Below, in pieces: positions 6,713 through 14,371 of a stretch of DNA of 20,651 bases (the first letter of the stretch is position 1; every line of letters begins with the position of its first letter). The position numbers and the translations under genes were made by a program. The notes beneath the pieces are model-generated. The model saw only the letters and a list, made by a program, of their open reading frames with translations. It ran no database searches and had not been told where the DNA came from. The stretch spans positions 1-20,651 of the IMG/VR virus record IMGVR_UViG_3300045135_001272. One strand, 5' to 3'. Origin of the DNA: a virus.

Positions 6713-9681
6713 TACGCTTCCTCCGCGAGGTCTATGTTGTTTACCGCAGCGATAAGCTTATTAGTCTCTCTGCCGTCTAGCTCCGAGATAATGTCCGCGA
6801 ATCGTGGGTGCAGTAGGCTTACGATTATACACCATACCTGCGTTGGGTTACGACCTTGGCAACTCTTAAACATAGCTATGCGACGGTTCTCGTCTATCAA
6901 AGCTCCCATGGACTCAAGTTCGCGCAGTATGCGATCTTCTGCGTCATTGGTATCCCGCAGGTATTTCTTAAACGCCGCCTTGCTAATCGCCAACAAACTA
7001 CCCGGCATAAGGTTGCCGCTCTTGTCCGTGACAATCTCCTGACGTACCACTGCTTTAAGCGGCGCAGGCATATGCACTTGGAACTTGTTGTTGGCTCCGT
7101 ATTCTTTGTAAGCCTCTACACGCTGGTCGTTCTTCTCGTGCATGAACTGGCCAATCACATCGATAGCATCTACGACGGCGTCAACCGCACGCTTCCTGTT
7201 GTTCACTACTACGCCTAGAATGTGGCGTATCGTTCCCTCAACATCGAATGGAAATAACCCTAACGCCCTGCCCATCTTTCCTAGACCCCATGCAGCGATG
7301 ATCATAGACTCATAGAAACGTTCCGTAGGCTCGAACTCAAAACCAAAAGTGCGGTTAAAATCTTCCCTTGCTTTCTGGGCTACCAGCTTGGGGCCACCCA
7401 TATCGACGACTGCCTGCGCTAACTCTGGGCCAGCAAAGCCGTAGTTTTCTAGTAGCAAGTCTATGTATTTGTGTGCGACCTTAACACCGTCCTCGTCGAG
7501 TATGCTTACAAACTTGCGGTCATGCTGTGGCAGTTCTAATACACGAACACGCAGTGGGCCGCTCTGAGCCTTAGCTTCCGATACTTTTTCAATGACTGAA
7601 CTATTCGCTGACACAAACGTTGGGCCGTCCCAAGTCGCAGGCTCTCTAAGCTGTCTTGTCTGTGTGGAGCTTTTCTTGTCTCTGCCCTCACTGAAAGAGT
7701 AAACAACCTCGGCCACCTCGCGCGCGTCTACCATCGTGAACTCATCGATAGTCATTGGTATGTTGTTCAGCGTGCCGCGCACCATAAACGTCGCGGTGTT
7801 TGTATCTCTACGTGAACCCAGTAGTTCTTTTGGCGCACCAAAAATGCTATTCGCAGACAACAGTGATGCTGTCTTGCCTGTCGTGGAATCTGTCGAGTAG
7901 ATAGATATCATGCTTGAGCCGTTGCCTAAGTATTTCGCCAATATCCCAGTAAGCCCTAGTAGTACGCTAGAACGTATGGTCTCAGTACCAGCGTATTTAC
8001 CCAACATAGCCATAGCTTCTACGAACTTCTCACGCGAACCGTGCTGCTTGATGTGTTCCGATAGCTTTGCCGCGTCGCCCACTAAGCGTCTGTCATTGCT
8101 ACCGTGTGGTGGGTTTATGACTTTTTCTCCACAAATAAACGAGCCGTCTTTTTGCCAGCCAAATGTTTTATAGTCATACCCAGTATTTGATTGTTGTTGA
8201 ACCATACTCAAGTAGTCCATTAAGTAAATCCTCAATCGTTCTTGTTGTGCCTGTGTTCTAGCGCAGAATATCTGCAAGTGAAGTAGGAAAGCAGAGAAGT
8301 CTTTACCAGTCGTGGCGATAGCTGACATGTCGTGGTCTTTCTCTTCCCAACCCCTGCCGTTCGGGTAATGCACCGCTAGCGTAAACGAAGATGTGCCATC
8401 CTCTGGGTCAGTGTATATACCTTTGATATACATCAACCGTTCGGATATCAGCTCCATATCTTTGTATGGGTTGCCATCATCGTCGAACTTTTCTACTTCT
8501 TTGTAGAGCTTGCCACCATTGACCTTGTAGAAGTCTGGTAGCTTTATCTTGCGCTCCTCTTTAACTGGCTCTTCGTGAGCCGCTTCTTGTACTGCTTCCT
8601 GCACTACGATCTGGTCTGCACCACCTAACTGTGCGGGTGATGTTTTGTTGCCTAAATAAGGACAGCCCTCACAACCCTTGGGGCATAGCTGATTAAACGT
8701 ACCGCAAGTCGTAGGCCCTGTGCCCTTGTACCCGTCGATCTTACGCATGTTGTCGTCTAGGTCGAACTCTGGGTGGCCACCCGCTAGGTAGAGTACAGCT
8801 TCTTCTTTGTCCTTAGCGAACTTAGCAATACCCAACGACGCCCGCCACATTGGTTCGTCTACGTGGTTACCCGCCGCGTCTGTCTGACCGCCCGACTCAA
8901 TAAGTGCCCTTATCTGGTTACACTTCTCACCGATAGACAAAACATCTAGGTCACTATCCAGCGGTGTGTTAAGCACGCTGTCGATCATCTTGCTTCTAGG
9001 CTTTTGTACTTCCTTCGGTGCGTAGTCCTTAACCTTGCCATATAGCAGGGATATATCGTGCTCAGCGCCGTCGTCTAACAGAACCTTTACTGGCTTCCAT
9101 GGCTCAGACTTTTTGTGGTATGTCCCTGCAGGGCGCAGTACCATCGATGGGTCATGGATCTTACTAGTGTCGATCTCTAGGTTGTGTTGGGCTAGCGCGT
9201 AGCGGAATGCAGTTGAAACCTGCACCCACAAGTCCTTCTCTATATCGCGGTCTAATACCCAGTAAACGTGTGCACCATTGCCCGAGATAATAATAAGTGG
9301 CTTTGGTAGTTTAAGTTCTTTAACAACTTCGGCTAATTTAACAAGACCCTCTTCTAGAGTCTTGTATGGCTTATCCTCGCCACAGTCTAAATCGAAACAA
9401 ATTACTCTGAAGTATCTAGCGTTAGCTTGCGTCCGACTAATTTTTTGTTTGCCATCAACCTCTTCTATGTGATTCTCAAAAGCACCTATACTGAAGTAAA
9501 CGGTAGTTGTAGGGCTCTTATCCCACTGTGGGACTATGTCAGCAGCGTCTTGTAGTTCGCTGTATTTGTATGATCCCCTGTTCCAAAAAATTGTGTTGCC
9601 GTCGCTTTTCTTATCTAGTGTTGTTATTACTGTTTCGCCCTGCCTTGCACAGATGCGTCTAAGAAAATTAAGTGTATCCAC
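6712..9681 (-). CDS. Primase-helicase fusion: archaeo-eukaryotic-type primase plus DUF927-like ATPase
   Basis: The protein has 989 residues with a GTG start at 9679-9681; AGAGGA lies six bases upstream, supporting this start. The N-terminal third carries archaeo-eukaryotic primase signatures: FDLD with D97 and D99, SGNGAHVYW (133-141, His138), and RPAGT (183-187). Cys326, Cys333, Cys337 and Cys340 form a probable metal site between domains. The C-terminal half is a DUF927/SF3-type helicase: P-loop STTGKT (599-604), Walker B TIDEF (644-648), polar sensor Asn near 693 and a basic RVRV at 711-714. The first Gly of a standard P-loop is replaced by Thr597. Expected role: primer synthesis and unwinding at the fork. 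It lies directly after a strong terminator and before the small HNH gene, which overlaps it by one base. The family assignment is by motif only. Confidence 0.85.
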   Translation of the reverse strand: MDTLNFLRRICARQGETVITTLDKKSDGNTIFWNRGSYKYSELQDAADIVPQWDKSPTTTVYFSIGAFENHIEEVDGKQKISRTQANARYFRVICFDLDCGEDKPYKTLEEGLVKLAEVVKELKLPKPLIIISGNGAHVYWVLDRDIEKDLWVQVSTAFRYALAQHNLEIDTSKIHDPSMVLRPAGTYHKKSEPWKPVKVLLDDGAEHDISLLYGKVKDYAPKEVQKPRSKMIDSVLNTPLDSDLDVLSIGEKCNQIRALIESGGQTDAAGNHVDEPMWRASLGIAKFAKDKEEAVLYLAGGHPEFDLDDNMRKIDGYKGTGPTTCGTFNQLCPKGCEGCPYLGNKTSPAQLGGADQIVVQEAVQEAAHEEPVKEERKIKLPDFYKVNGGKLYKEVEKFDDDGNPYKDMELISERLMYIKGIYTDPEDGTSSFTLAVHYPNGRGWEEKDHDMSAIATTGKDFSAFLLHLQIFCARTQAQQERLRIYLMDYLSMVQQQSNTGYDYKTFGWQKDGSFICGEKVINPPHGSNDRRLVGDAAKLSEHIKQHGSREKFVEAMAMLGKYAGTETIRSSVLLGLTGILAKYLGNGSSMISIYSTDSTTGKTASLLSANSIFGAPKELLGSRRDTNTATFMVRGTLNNIPMTIDEFTMVDAREVAEVVYSFSEGRDKKSSTQTRQLREPATWDGPTFVSANSSVIEKVSEAKAQSGPLRVRVLELPQHDRKFVSILDEDGVKVAHKYIDLLLENYGFAGPELAQAVVDMGGPKLVAQKAREDFNRTFGFEFEPTERFYESMIIAAWGLGKMGRALGLFPFDVEGTIRHILGVVVNNRKRAVDAVVDAIDVIGQFMHEKNDQRVEAYKEYGANNKFQVHMPAPLKAVVRQEIVTDKSGNLMPGSLLAISKAAFKKYLRDTNDAEDRILRELESMGALIDENRRIAMFKSCQGRNPTQVWCIIVSLLHPRFADIISELDGRETNKLIAAVNNIDLAEEA

Positions 9682-9696
9682 AATTTGTCCTCTGAT

Positions 9697-9718
9697 AAAA
9701 AACCCCCCGAAGGGGGCT
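9697..9718 (-). terminator. Rho-independent terminator between SSB-like and primase genes
   Basis: Read on the - strand: AG-CCCCC-TTCG-GGGGG followed at once by TTTTTT. It has a five-pair GC stem closed by a UUCG tetraloop, extendable by A-U and G-U pairs, plus a six-U tail. It lies five bases past the TAG of the SSB-like gene and about 15 bases before the primase GTG, inside an otherwise continuous - strand block. Confidence 0.9.
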
Positions 9719-9723
9719 GTGAT

Positions 9724-10611
9724 CTAGTCGAAGAGATTATCAAGTTTAGCCGCTAACTCATCAGATGCTTTAACCGGCTCGACCTTTGGCTTCTCCGTGT
9801 TCTTCGCTACTACAGGCTCTTCCTCGTACGCCGCTGCTTCGTCGTCTTCTGGGCTAGCTTTCGGTGCTTCGATCTTAGCTGTCGTTTCCGCCGCAGGTAA
9901 TGCAGCTGCATTACTAGAAGCATCTATTAATCGAATCGCAACCTTCGTCTGTTCGGCTTCTAGCAGAGATTCTACCAGCGGGATCGCCTTCTCTGTGATG
10001 AAATCTTTCTGCTTGAATGTCAGCTTAGGATAACTTGCCTCGTCGTCAAAGCCAAGCTCAGTGATCACTTCTTCTGGACCAATCCCATAGTTAGCAAGGT
10101 CGGCGAAGTACGAACGCAACGCCTTCATACCAGAGACAGGTACAGTTAGGTTATACACCTTGCTTGGGTCTGCCGCAGCTACTACTGCTAGGTGGCGTTG
10201 GTCTGAACACATCTTCGACTTGGCACCTGATGGCAAGATCTTGGAACCCAGCACGTTGTTGGGGCAATTCGCACAGCTGTCACACACAGGGCTTTGTACG
10301 GCAGCGTGTGGCTTGATGCCGTCATGTGAGAAGCAGTCTGGGCTCTGGTCATCAGCCGCCTGATCAAACTTGCGTGAGTAGAAAATCTTGGAGACCTTGG
10401 GGTTCACACCAACGATAATCACGTCAAGTGTAATACCTACGGTGCTCTCTGCCCCACCCTCTACGAGACGGAATCGGCTAGCACGCGTGCTGATGCGCGG
10501 AATAGAAGTTCCTTGGCTACCAACAATCGTCGATGCGAGTGTGCTGGTCTTGTTCTTCTTACGCTCTGCAATACGCGCGGCGATGTGGGCTGGTACATTC
10601 ATGGTAGTCAT
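9724..10611 (-). CDS. Probable single-stranded DNA-binding protein with Cys cluster and acidic tail
   Basis: The start was placed at ATG 10609-10611 because GAGGAAA lies eight bases ahead; a frame extension 13 codons longer lacks this site and runs into the preceding gene. The protein has 295 residues. The middle holds Cys110, Cys113, Cys116 and Cys135 (C-x2-C-x2-C-P ... C), with Cys93 nearby, a probable zinc or iron-sulfur site seen in related phage proteins. The last 65 residues are low-complexity Ala/Glu/Pro, ending in DELAAKLDNLFD, the acidic-hydrophobic tip typical of SSBs that recruit partners. An SSB is otherwise missing from this replication set. There is no primary-sequence match to the E. 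coli SSB OB-fold that I can see, so the call rests on tail, Cys cluster and neighbourhood. A strong terminator follows it. Confidence 0.55.
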   Translation of the reverse strand: MTTMNVPAHIAARIAERKKNKTSTLASTIVGSQGTSIPRISTRASRFRLVEGGAESTVGITLDVIIVGVNPKVSKIFYSRKFDQAADDQSPDCFSHDGIKPHAAVQSPVCDSCANCPNNVLGSKILPSGAKSKMCSDQRHLAVVAAADPSKVYNLTVPVSGMKALRSYFADLANYGIGPEEVITELGFDDEASYPKLTFKQKDFITEKAIPLVESLLEAEQTKVAIRLIDASSNAAALPAAETTAKIEAPKASPEDDEAAAYEEEPVVAKNTEKPKVEPVKASDELAAKLDNLFD

Positions 10612-10621
10612 AGTAATTTCC

Positions 10622-11005
10622 TCACTTAGATTTACGGAAGTTAAACACATTTACTGAGCTGTAATTCACACCGGGTGGTGGCGAACCTTCAGCCTCTATA
10701 TAGCTCTTAACTGCTATCTTCGATGCACGTGCTTCGAGTAAATCCCAAGCATCATGCTCTTTGCAAAACTCGAAAAAGTCTTCACGTGACCCAACAGTCG
10801 CTGAGTGGTGTGTTGACCAGTAGGCAGTTCCAGCCGCAGTCTTGATGGAGGACAAGCCATCTTCCTGTGCCTTCGCTGTAAACCAGTTTTCAAGTGTTAC
10901 AAGTTTTTCTCTGATCGTAGCCTTCTGTTCTTTGTAAGCCCGATCAAGATCTTCAAGCTCACGCTTAACCAAAAGGTAGCGAGCAGCTGCCTCTTCATAG
11001 TTCAT
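10622..11005 (-). CDS. Conserved phage protein with N-terminal coiled coil, unknown function
   Basis: The protein has 127 residues and starts at ATG 11003-11005 with AGGAGA five bases upstream. Residues 1-45 are a charged helix, probably a coiled coil (RELEDLDRAYKEQKATIREKL). The middle 'SIKTAAGTAYWSTH' and the end 'SPPPGVNYSSVNVFNFRKS' match, from memory, a widespread phage family found beside SSB-like, nuclease and polymerase genes and having no settled function. Its stop (TGA, 10622-10624) lies only ten bases before the SSB-like start, whose ribosome site abuts it, so the two are co-translated. A role with DNA, like Gam-type coiled-coil proteins, is conceivable but unsupported by a motif. 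Confidence 0.7.
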   Translation of the reverse strand: MNYEEAAARYLLVKRELEDLDRAYKEQKATIREKLVTLENWFTAKAQEDGLSSIKTAAGTAYWSTHHSATVGSREDFFEFCKEHDAWDLLEARASKIAVKSYIEAEGSPPPGVNYSSVNVFNFRKSK

Positions 11006-11014
11006 ATAAGTCTC

Positions 11015-12571
11015 CTAGTTGATATCGTCGTTGTTTATACCACGCACCAAGTCCAAGAACTCGGCTAACGTGTTTTGTTTCGCGCGAAGACGACGATAAA
11101 GCTCCGCCTCGAATTTTGTTGAATAAATGTGCCATACAGTTGTTTTGCCTTCCGTACTTAAGCGCCTGATGCGGGCGTTGGCCTGCTCGTACTGCTCAAG
11201 TGAATAAATCGGTGCATACCAAATAATGTCTTTCGCTCGTGTCAATGTCAGACCGTGAGCCGCAACCTTGGGGTGTGCAATCAGTATCTTGTGCTTATCT
11301 GTATGCTGGAAGTTGTAAAATATCTCGTCGCGATCTTTCTTACTAACGTCACCGTTAACCAACGCGCAATCGTATTTGTCTTTTTCCAGTTTCTCCATAA
11401 GCCATTTCTGCACGCCTTTTAGGGGCACGAAGACAATAACTTTGTCACCGATCTCGTCTAATAACTCAGTAAGCGTATTATACCTGTTGGAGCAGTCTAT
11501 GGCAATTGTCTTGTCCTCGCCGTACACCACACCACAACAGATCTGCAGTAGCTTGGATAACATCACCGCCGTGTTCGTAGCGGTTACTTCACCCTCTGCA
11601 AATATCGTTACAGCCCTGTCCTGCATATCCTTAAACGCTTTCTCTTGCTGTGCTGTCAGCTCTGTCTTGCGCCCAACAAAGTTCGTATCTGGTAGATCTT
11701 TACACTCATCCAAGCTGAACCGCACCGACGGCTGTAGTACTTTCTTACAGGTAGTTAGCGCATCCTCACGTGGTATCCACTTAAACTGTGTGACCTTCTT
11801 CATCACCGTGTCTTTAAACGCTGTGTAGCTTCTTGCTACAGTAGGCGACTCAACCAGTCTCGCTAACGTCCAAGCATCTGCAGGCGTCTGTGATATTGGT
11901 GTGCCTGTCAGCAGCCATAGCCACGGCTTGTGTTTAATCATCCATTTGTAGAACACTTTAAACCGCTGTGATGACGGTGACTTAAGTGCTGTAGCCTCGT
12001 CGTAGATCACAATGTCAAAGTCGTTCAGTTCATCTGCGAGTCCAGTAAACCCATCGTGGTTAATAATGAGGTACTGTAATCCCGGTTTACTTGCTATTTC
12101 TAGCCTTTTCTTCCTAGTTCCTACACATAACTCGAACTGCCTGTGTGGCATGTGGTGCCGTATTTCTGACCCCCACACTGGTTTAAGTGTAGATAGTGGG
12201 GCCACAATCAAAACTTTCTTGGCTACGCCCATAGTTACTAAAAAGTCGGCTGCCCACAGTGAGCTAATAGACTTCCCAGTGCCCGGAGCATTTAGGCATA
12301 GCGCTTTCTTGTGTGTAGTAAGAAACGCCGCCGTAGCAATCTGGTGCTCCATCGGTTGGAACCTAGCAGGCCACGTGTAGTAGTGGCGTATCGGCTCTGG
12401 GATACTAAACCCCATGTTCTTTAATACGATTGACTCTTCTACACCATACTTAACCGCCAGTAGTTCCTTGCCATCGTGCATGAACTTTTTAGAGTGCGGT
12501 ATGCACTGAGCCACAAAATCATTCTGTGAACTGTCTAGGATTAGCTGCTGCTTTTCCGGTATCACGAGCAT
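11015..12571 (-). CDS. SNF2-like superfamily 2 DNA helicase/ATPase
   Basis: The protein has 518 residues. Motif order is typical of SF2: a Q-like element before the P-loop (FQPMEHQ, about 71-77), Walker A NAPGTGKS (94-101), APLSTL (124-129), DEAT box (191-194), LLTGTP (220-225), a second domain with 'VNGDVSKKDRDE' (405-415), AAHGLTLT (437-444) and QANARIRR (463-470). The compact build and the DEAT/TGTP pair put it with SNF2-like phage helicases that translocate on or remodel DNA in replication and recombination. No extra nuclease or chromodomain-like part is visible. The gene overlaps the VRR-NUC gene by ten bases, and this pairing is common in phages and suggests a joint DNA-processing step. 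Its stop TAG lies inside the ribosome site of the next gene. Confidence 0.9.
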   Translation of the reverse strand: MLVIPEKQQLILDSSQNDFVAQCIPHSKKFMHDGKELLAVKYGVEESIVLKNMGFSIPEPIRHYYTWPARFQPMEHQIATAAFLTTHKKALCLNAPGTGKSISSLWAADFLVTMGVAKKVLIVAPLSTLKPVWGSEIRHHMPHRQFELCVGTRKKRLEIASKPGLQYLIINHDGFTGLADELNDFDIVIYDEATALKSPSSQRFKVFYKWMIKHKPWLWLLTGTPISQTPADAWTLARLVESPTVARSYTAFKDTVMKKVTQFKWIPREDALTTCKKVLQPSVRFSLDECKDLPDTNFVGRKTELTAQQEKAFKDMQDRAVTIFAEGEVTATNTAVMLSKLLQICCGVVYGEDKTIAIDCSNRYNTLTELLDEIGDKVIVFVPLKGVQKWLMEKLEKDKYDCALVNGDVSKKDRDEIFYNFQHTDKHKILIAHPKVAAHGLTLTRAKDIIWYAPIYSLEQYEQANARIRRLSTEGKTTVWHIYSTKFEAELYRRLRAKQNTLAEFLDLVRGINNDDIN

Positions 12572-12870
12572 AGTTCAGCCCACGCACGGAATTCATTAGC
12601 CCACTGATCGCACGATGTGTTGCGCACGACCCAAACTTTGGTGCCTGCTCTAGTTAAGTTGTGTATCTCTCTAAGTTGGTTGTTAGTAGGTTGGTTAGTA
12701 CCGAACTTAGTTTCTATAGCGAATGGATTACCTTTGAACACGCCCAGAAAATCAGGAATCCCAGACCTACCGTACCCATTAGCAGGTGGCATAAAATACC
12801 ACATAGAATCAGCTTCGTAACTATTGATGATCTTCTTAACATACTTTTTAACATCTCCTTCGTTTTTCAT
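12562..12870 (-). CDS. VRR-NUC domain nuclease
   Basis: The protein has 102 residues, the usual size for a stand-alone phage VRR-NUC. Conserved PD-(D/E)XK residues are visible: Glu4 in the first helix, GIPD (37-40, Asp40), ETK (53-55, Glu53 and Lys55) and Gln65 in the next helix, followed by the strand KVWVVR. Members of this family are structure-selective nucleases, cutting Holliday junctions or flaps (FAN1 domain relatives). The start ATG 12868-12870 has GAGGGG about 11 bases upstream, a longish but workable gap. The last three codons overlap the helicase start, so the two proteins are translationally coupled. Confidence 0.88.
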   Translation of the reverse strand: MKNEGDVKKYVKKIINSYEADSMWYFMPPANGYGRSGIPDFLGVFKGNPFAIETKFGTNQPTNNQLREIHNLTRAGTKVWVVRNTSCDQWANEFRAWAELCS

Positions 12871-12875
12871 ATTCG

Positions 12876-13331
12876 TTAGTTCCCCTCTTGGCTTAATTTA
12901 TTACGGTACTCAGCTCTAATATCCTCCCGTATTTCCTCAATAACCTCATTGGGTACGTGGACTCTCTCGGCGCCAAATAATTCTACATTTCTGTAATACT
13001 GCGCAACAACAGCTTTGGCGATATGGTGTTCTCGCACTATGCACTGGTTCAATCTTTGAGTTACGCGTTCTTCTTTACGGCGTAAATTTTCTTGTGCGTC
13101 TATTGTGGCGTCTGCCGCTGCCTTGCTTACTAAGGCGTCAAAGCTTGTTTCTCCGTGAGCCCAAGCGTATACCTCATCTATAACTATAGATCTAACTAAA
13201 TCCCTAGGACGCGCATCTAAAGCGGTAGCCTGCACAATTAGATCTCGTAGCCATTCGTCAGTAAGTTCTCTAATTTTCGTTTTGAGTTGTCGTAAAGTTA
13301 GTTCATATTTTTTCTTTTTTCTCTCTGGCAT
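12876..13331 (-). CDS. Unknown helical protein between two nuclease genes
   Basis: The protein has 151 residues, with a strongly basic N terminus (PERKKKKY) and a mostly helical, charged body; there are no Cys pairs, membrane segment or catalytic motif that I recognise. The start ATG (13329-13331) shares one base with the stop of the Cas4-like gene (TAATG), and AAGGAG lies six bases upstream. It ends five bases before the VRR-NUC start. Placement between a Cas4/RecB-like nuclease and a VRR nuclease suggests a role in the same DNA-processing step, perhaps as a DNA-binding partner; this is inference from position only. Confidence 0.7.
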   Translation of the reverse strand: MPERKKKKYELTLRQLKTKIRELTDEWLRDLIVQATALDARPRDLVRSIVIDEVYAWAHGETSFDALVSKAAADATIDAQENLRRKEERVTQRLNQCIVREHHIAKAVVAQYYRNVELFGAERVHVPNEVIEEIREDIRAEYRNKLSQEGN

Positions 13332-14017
13332 TATCTACTCCTTAGTCTCGCATCTGGGCATATATCTTTGGCAGGGCACCAAGGACACAGCCCAGAAGGT
13401 TTTGATTTAAATACACCAAGGTCTACAGTCTCTAATACTTGTTCAAACCTTGGCTTTAGTCCGTCCCACAGTTCTTTTAAGTAAGCTCGTCTATAGACTG
13501 CTTCAGTTGTTTCACCAAACTTGAGCCATATGAAGCTAGTTTTGACTTCTTCCACGTCTGGGAAATGAAAGAACACCATTGCTGCAAACAGTTGTAACTG
13601 AGTCGGGTTATCTTTGACTTTACCAGTCTTGTAGTCAAGGCAGTAAGCCCTTTCCCCGTCCACCACAAGCACGTCAGCAATACTACGTATGTAAACGCTG
13701 GGATCAAACCAATCACAAGGATTACACTGCCTATCGATTGCCATTTGGTATTCGTAGTATTTGTCTCCATTTTTGCTCCTTATCGTATCAACAAGTGAAC
13801 CCCATCGCTTAAGCGTTTGCTTACCTTCAAGGGTTAGTTCTTCTTCTTTTAGCTCGCCTTTGCCATACAACTCGAGCACTTCATGTACCCTGTTGCCGTA
13901 CGCACTGGCTTCACTGCCCATGTCCCGCACAGATTTAGAAACGTATAAGTAATCAAACTTAGACTCGCATTGTTCAAAGGTACTCAGTCGACTATACGAC
14001 AAACCCATGCTGGACAT
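13331..14017 (-). CDS. Cas4/RecB-like PD-(D/E)XK exonuclease with probable Fe-S cluster
   Basis: The protein has 228 residues. The pattern is that of the Cas4/AddB nuclease group: Cys17 near the N terminus, His45 (GNRVHEVLE), Asp115 (SIADVLV), DYK (128-130) with catalytic Asp and Lys, QLQLFAAM (about 140-147) as the Q-motif helix, and Cys211, Cys214 and Cys220 at the C terminus. The four Cys are expected to hold a 4Fe-4S cluster clamping the nuclease fold. The family degrades or trims DNA ends, 5'-3' in Cas4. The ATG has AAGGAGA just upstream. Absence of Cas1/Cas2 or a CRISPR array argues for a phage recombination or replication role rather than spacer acquisition. Confidence 0.87.
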   Translation of the reverse strand: MSSMGLSYSRLSTFEQCESKFDYLYVSKSVRDMGSEASAYGNRVHEVLELYGKGELKEEELTLEGKQTLKRWGSLVDTIRSKNGDKYYEYQMAIDRQCNPCDWFDPSVYIRSIADVLVVDGERAYCLDYKTGKVKDNPTQLQLFAAMVFFHFPDVEEVKTSFIWLKFGETTEAVYRRAYLKELWDGLKPRFEQVLETVDLGVFKSKPSGLCPWCPAKDICPDARLRSR

Positions 14018-14026
14018 TAACTCTCC

Positions 14027-14371
14027 TTATATGTACTTCCAAAGCCGCTTTTCTAGCTCTAGTACTCTCTGCTGTAGCGCTGCTTCCCGCGCCCCTTGGT
14101 TTTTCTTGTACCTAGCTACAAAACGATCAAATCTTCTGCTGATCTCGTATTCAACATCAACACCATCATCAGCTACCAGTTGTGTAGCTCTAGCCAAATC
14201 ATCTTCTTTTTGGAGATCGCGTATATTTCTCCTATGCACCGCGCGTGACTTATTAGGTAACCTTTCACATACTTCGCGCATCACTCTCTTAAAAAATTCG
14301 TCCGATTCGTAGTTAATAATAGACGCAACAATATTAATTTCTTCTTGTGTATAATTATTTCGCTTCGCCAT
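14027..14371 (-). CDS. Small basic protein, possible helix-turn-helix plus coiled coil
   Basis: The protein has 114 residues. The N-terminal 50 residues (from 'YTQEEINIVASII' to 'KSRAVHRRNIRDL') have the helix-loop-helix look of a Myb/SANT or HTH fold: acid residues after the first aromatic, spaced hydrophobics, and a basic last helix. The C terminus is a short heptad-like stretch (REAALQQRVLELEKRLW), suggesting a dimer. The start (14369-14371) overlaps the polymerase end by 17 bases; AGGAG sits seven bases upstream, inside the polymerase codons. It could be a DNA-binding accessory protein or a regulator; I cannot name a family with certainty. Confidence 0.6.
   Translation of the reverse strand: MAKRNNYTQEEINIVASIINYESDEFFKRVMREVCERLPNKSRAVHRRNIRDLQKEDDLARATQLVADDGVDVEYEISRRFDRFVARYKKNQGAREAALQQRVLELEKRLWKYI

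Noticed and set aside
10612-10650. Upstream start of the SSB-like gene
   Set aside because: It would overlap the preceding gene and lacks a ribosome site; GAGGAAA precedes the ATG at 10609-10611.
13331-14017. Cas4 as part of a CRISPR-Cas system
   Set aside because: No Cas1/Cas2, no direct-repeat array with spacers; phage recombination or replication neighbours instead.
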